Assembly (NCBI RefSeq): GCF_014646915.1
Contig: NZ_BMOE01000027.1
Coordinates: 1 to 17,394, forward strand
Length of the DNA stretch: 17,394 bases
Origin: Deinococcus aquiradiocola
GTDB lineage: Bacteria; Deinococcota; Deinococci; Deinococcales; Deinococcaceae
Reading direction: 5' to 3'
A program made the translations under genes and the position numbers. Positions 16,449 through 17,394 of the stretch are shown here, piece after piece. The notes beneath the pieces were generated by a model. It saw nothing but the letters and a program-made list of their open reading frames with translations. It did not search any database and was not told where the DNA came from. Positions within the stretch are counted from its first letter, which is position 1. Every line of letters starts with the position of its first letter.

Positions 16449-17152
16449 GCGTGCACCTCCGCCCGCTGCGGGGCGGCGTTCAGGGCGGTCACGCGGACCT
16501 GCTCGGCGACGTGCAGGGACAGCGTGAGTTCCGAGTGGTCGCGCAGGCCGAGGCGCAGCGTCCCGAAAGCCGGGTCGAGGTGCAGGACCTGCAGGTGCGC
16601 GCCGGGCGTGAGGCCCGCCTGCACCAGTCCGCGCAGCTGCGCCGCGTCACGCGCGGGGATCTGCGCGACGACCACCCACTCGTGCACGGGCAGCTGGCTG
16701 AGGGCAGTCTCGTCGCGGCTGGGGAGGGAGCCGTCGAGGGCGGGGATGGGGTCGCCGTGCGGGTCGTGGGTGGGGTGGCCGAGCCACGCGGCCATGCGGG
16801 CCTCGAAGTTCTCGCTGATGACGTGCTCAAGGCGTTCGGCTTCGTCGTGCACCTCGTCGAGCGGGTAGCCGAGCGCCTGGTGCAGGAACGCTTCGAGGAG
16901 GCGGTGGTGGCGCAGCACCTCGAGGGCGAGGCCGCGGCCCTGCTCGGTGAGGGCCGCGCCCTGGTACGCGGTGTGCGTGACGAAGCCGAGTTCGCTGAGT
17001 TTGCGGAGCATGCCGGTCACGCTCGCGGGCGTGACGTCGAGGGCATCGGCGACGGCCTGGGTGCTGACGCGGCTGCCGGGCTCCGGTTCGGAAAGCAGGT
17101 ACAGCTGCTTGAGGTAGTCCTCGGCAGCGTGGGACAGGAGGCGGGTCGACAT
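16445..17152 (-). CDS. mntR: DtxR/MntR family manganese-dependent repressor
   Basis: This 235-residue metalloregulator should bind its operator when loaded with Mn2+ and repress the mntR-mntH operon. An N-terminal winged helix (about 8-72, [21 protein letters not shown]) is followed by a dimerisation and metal-binding domain (75-140) and a C-terminal FeoA/SH3-like domain (about 155-225). Metal ligands matching B. subtilis MntR are Asp12 (AEDY), His83, Glu106, Glu109 and His110 (ERLEH); Asp12 in place of the DtxR Met argues for Mn rather than Fe. The MntR Glu11 position is Lys15 here. The ATG at 17152 is chosen because the family starts just before SHAAEDYL and a promoter ends seven bases upstream, giving a leaderless mRNA. 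The upstream ATG at 17224 lies beyond that promoter. Confidence 0.93.
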   Translation of the reverse strand: MSTRLLSHAAEDYLKQLYLLSEPEPGSRVSTQAVADALDVTPASVTGMLRKLSELGFVTHTAYQGAALTEQGRGLALEVLRHHRLLEAFLHQALGYPLDEVHDEAERLEHVISENFEARMAAWLGHPTHDPHGDPIPALDGSLPSRDETALSQLPVHEWVVVAQIPARDAAQLRGLVQAGLTPGAHLQVLHLDPAFGTLRLGLRDHSELTLSLHVAEQVRVTALNAAPQRAEVHA

Positions 17153-17159
17153 GGACTCT

Positions 17160-17187
17160 ATTTTAGGCTTACCTAAAACAAAGTCAA
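17160..17187 (-). promoter_or_regulatory. mntR-mntH promoter
   Basis: On the minus strand TTGACT (17187-17182) and TAAAAT (17165-17160) are 16 bases apart. The -10 ends seven bases before ATG 17152, so transcription starts at or next to the start codon. No Shine-Dalgarno is present. Confidence 0.8.
17161..17178. promoter_or_regulatory. DtxR/MntR-type operator
   Basis: TTTTAGGCTTACCTAAAA is an inverted repeat with perfect 7-bp arms around a 4-base centre. Its TTAGGnnnnCCTAA heart matches the DtxR-family box. It occupies the spacer and -10 of the mntR promoter, so bound MntR would exclude RNA polymerase and autoregulate the operon. Confidence 0.88.
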
Positions 17188-17230
17188 TACCGCTCCCGAG
17201 ATCTCCGAAGATACTCAACTGCATAAAAGC

Positions 17231-17271
17231 GCAGCACGGGCCAACCCTGAAGAGGAGTCGGCCCGCGCTGC
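17231..17271 (-). terminator. intrinsic terminator of the 16S rRNA transcript
   Basis: On the minus strand GCAGCGCGGGCC (17271-17260) pairs with GGCCCGTGCTGC (17242-17231), 12 bp with one G-U pair, followed by GCTTTTATG. The G-U pair is only possible on the minus strand, which fixes the direction. It ends transcription about 100-140 bases after the 16S rRNA, before the mntR promoter. Confidence 0.85.
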
Positions 17272-17295
17272 TGGCGGGGTGGGTGGGTATAGGAA

Positions 17296-17327
17296 CGTCC
17301 CCCCAGTTCCGGAGAACTGGGGGGACG
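17296..17327 (-). terminator. hairpin downstream of 16S rRNA
   Basis: A perfect 13-bp stem (CGTCCCCCCAGTT at 17296-17308 with its complement at 17315-17327) encloses six bases. It lies 46 bases after the 16S 3' end, ahead of the U-tract terminator, and may be a first terminator or a processing signal. Confidence 0.6.
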
Positions 17328-17372
17328 GTTGGGTGATGAGTCAGTGTGATCGAGGAAGTGTGTGGAGCCTAT

Positions 17373-17394
17373 AGAAAGGAGGTGATCCAACCGC
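17373..17394 (-). rRNA. 16S ribosomal RNA, 3' end (partial)
   Basis: The last 22 bases of the window are the complement of the conserved 16S 3' terminus, reading GCGGTTGGATCACCTCCTTTCT on the minus strand in two parts (GCGGTTGGATC, ACCTCCTTTCT). It contains the anti-Shine-Dalgarno CCTCC, in agreement with the AAGGAG sites of rpmB, ychF and ddrB. The rest of the gene lies beyond the right edge. Confidence 0.95.

Overview
The window comes from a high-GC Deinococcus chromosome. The strongest evidence is a DdrB-type single-strand DNA-binding protein that exists, as far as I know, only in this lineage. It is preceded by a 17-bp palindrome matching the radiation/desiccation response motif (RDRM). 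Supporting signs are LuxS, a DraNramp-like MntH, many promoters placed 5-9 bases before a start codon (leaderless mRNAs), and a 16S rRNA 3' end that is not followed by tRNA or 23S genes. The species cannot be fixed from the window.

Layout, left to right. A strong promoter at the left edge reads out of the window. luxS (-) and lspA (+) are divergent. lspA and rpmB (-) share a long bidirectional terminator. rpmB has a structured, tRNA-like 5' leader. Then come ychF (+) and ddrB (+), each with its own terminator. A ~213-bp palindromic repeat (copy A) fills the gap before a GH13 alpha-glucosidase (-). Further minus-strand genes follow: a LytR-CpsA-Psr (LCP) protein and two tandem S8 subtilase lipoproteins. 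A DUF2227 membrane protein (+) and a 993-residue PAS-GAF-GGDEF-EAL protein (+) come next. A second, larger copy of the repeat (copy B), in opposite orientation and carrying a 156-bp tandem array, separates the latter from mntH (-). mntR and mntH form a translationally coupled operon behind a DtxR-type operator. At the right edge lie the 16S rRNA terminators and the last 22 bases of 16S rRNA (-).

How the genes work together. No large multi-gene system is visible; most units are single genes with their own promoter. Stress defence is the common theme: ddrB is predicted to be induced by DNA damage through DdrO/IrrE, and MntR/MntH would control manganese import, which is central to Deinococcus oxidative-stress resistance. 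LspA, the LCP protein and the two lipoprotein proteases concern the cell envelope; LspA would process the lipoproteins encoded downstream. LuxS recycles S-ribosylhomocysteine, and the GGDEF-EAL protein handles cyclic-di-GMP.

The most unusual items are the short, divergent DdrB under an RDRM, the nested-palindrome repeat family with a 39-bp array placed at an exact point in one copy, and the cloverleaf-like leader of rpmB. Nothing here is demonstrably a new defence or mobile system.
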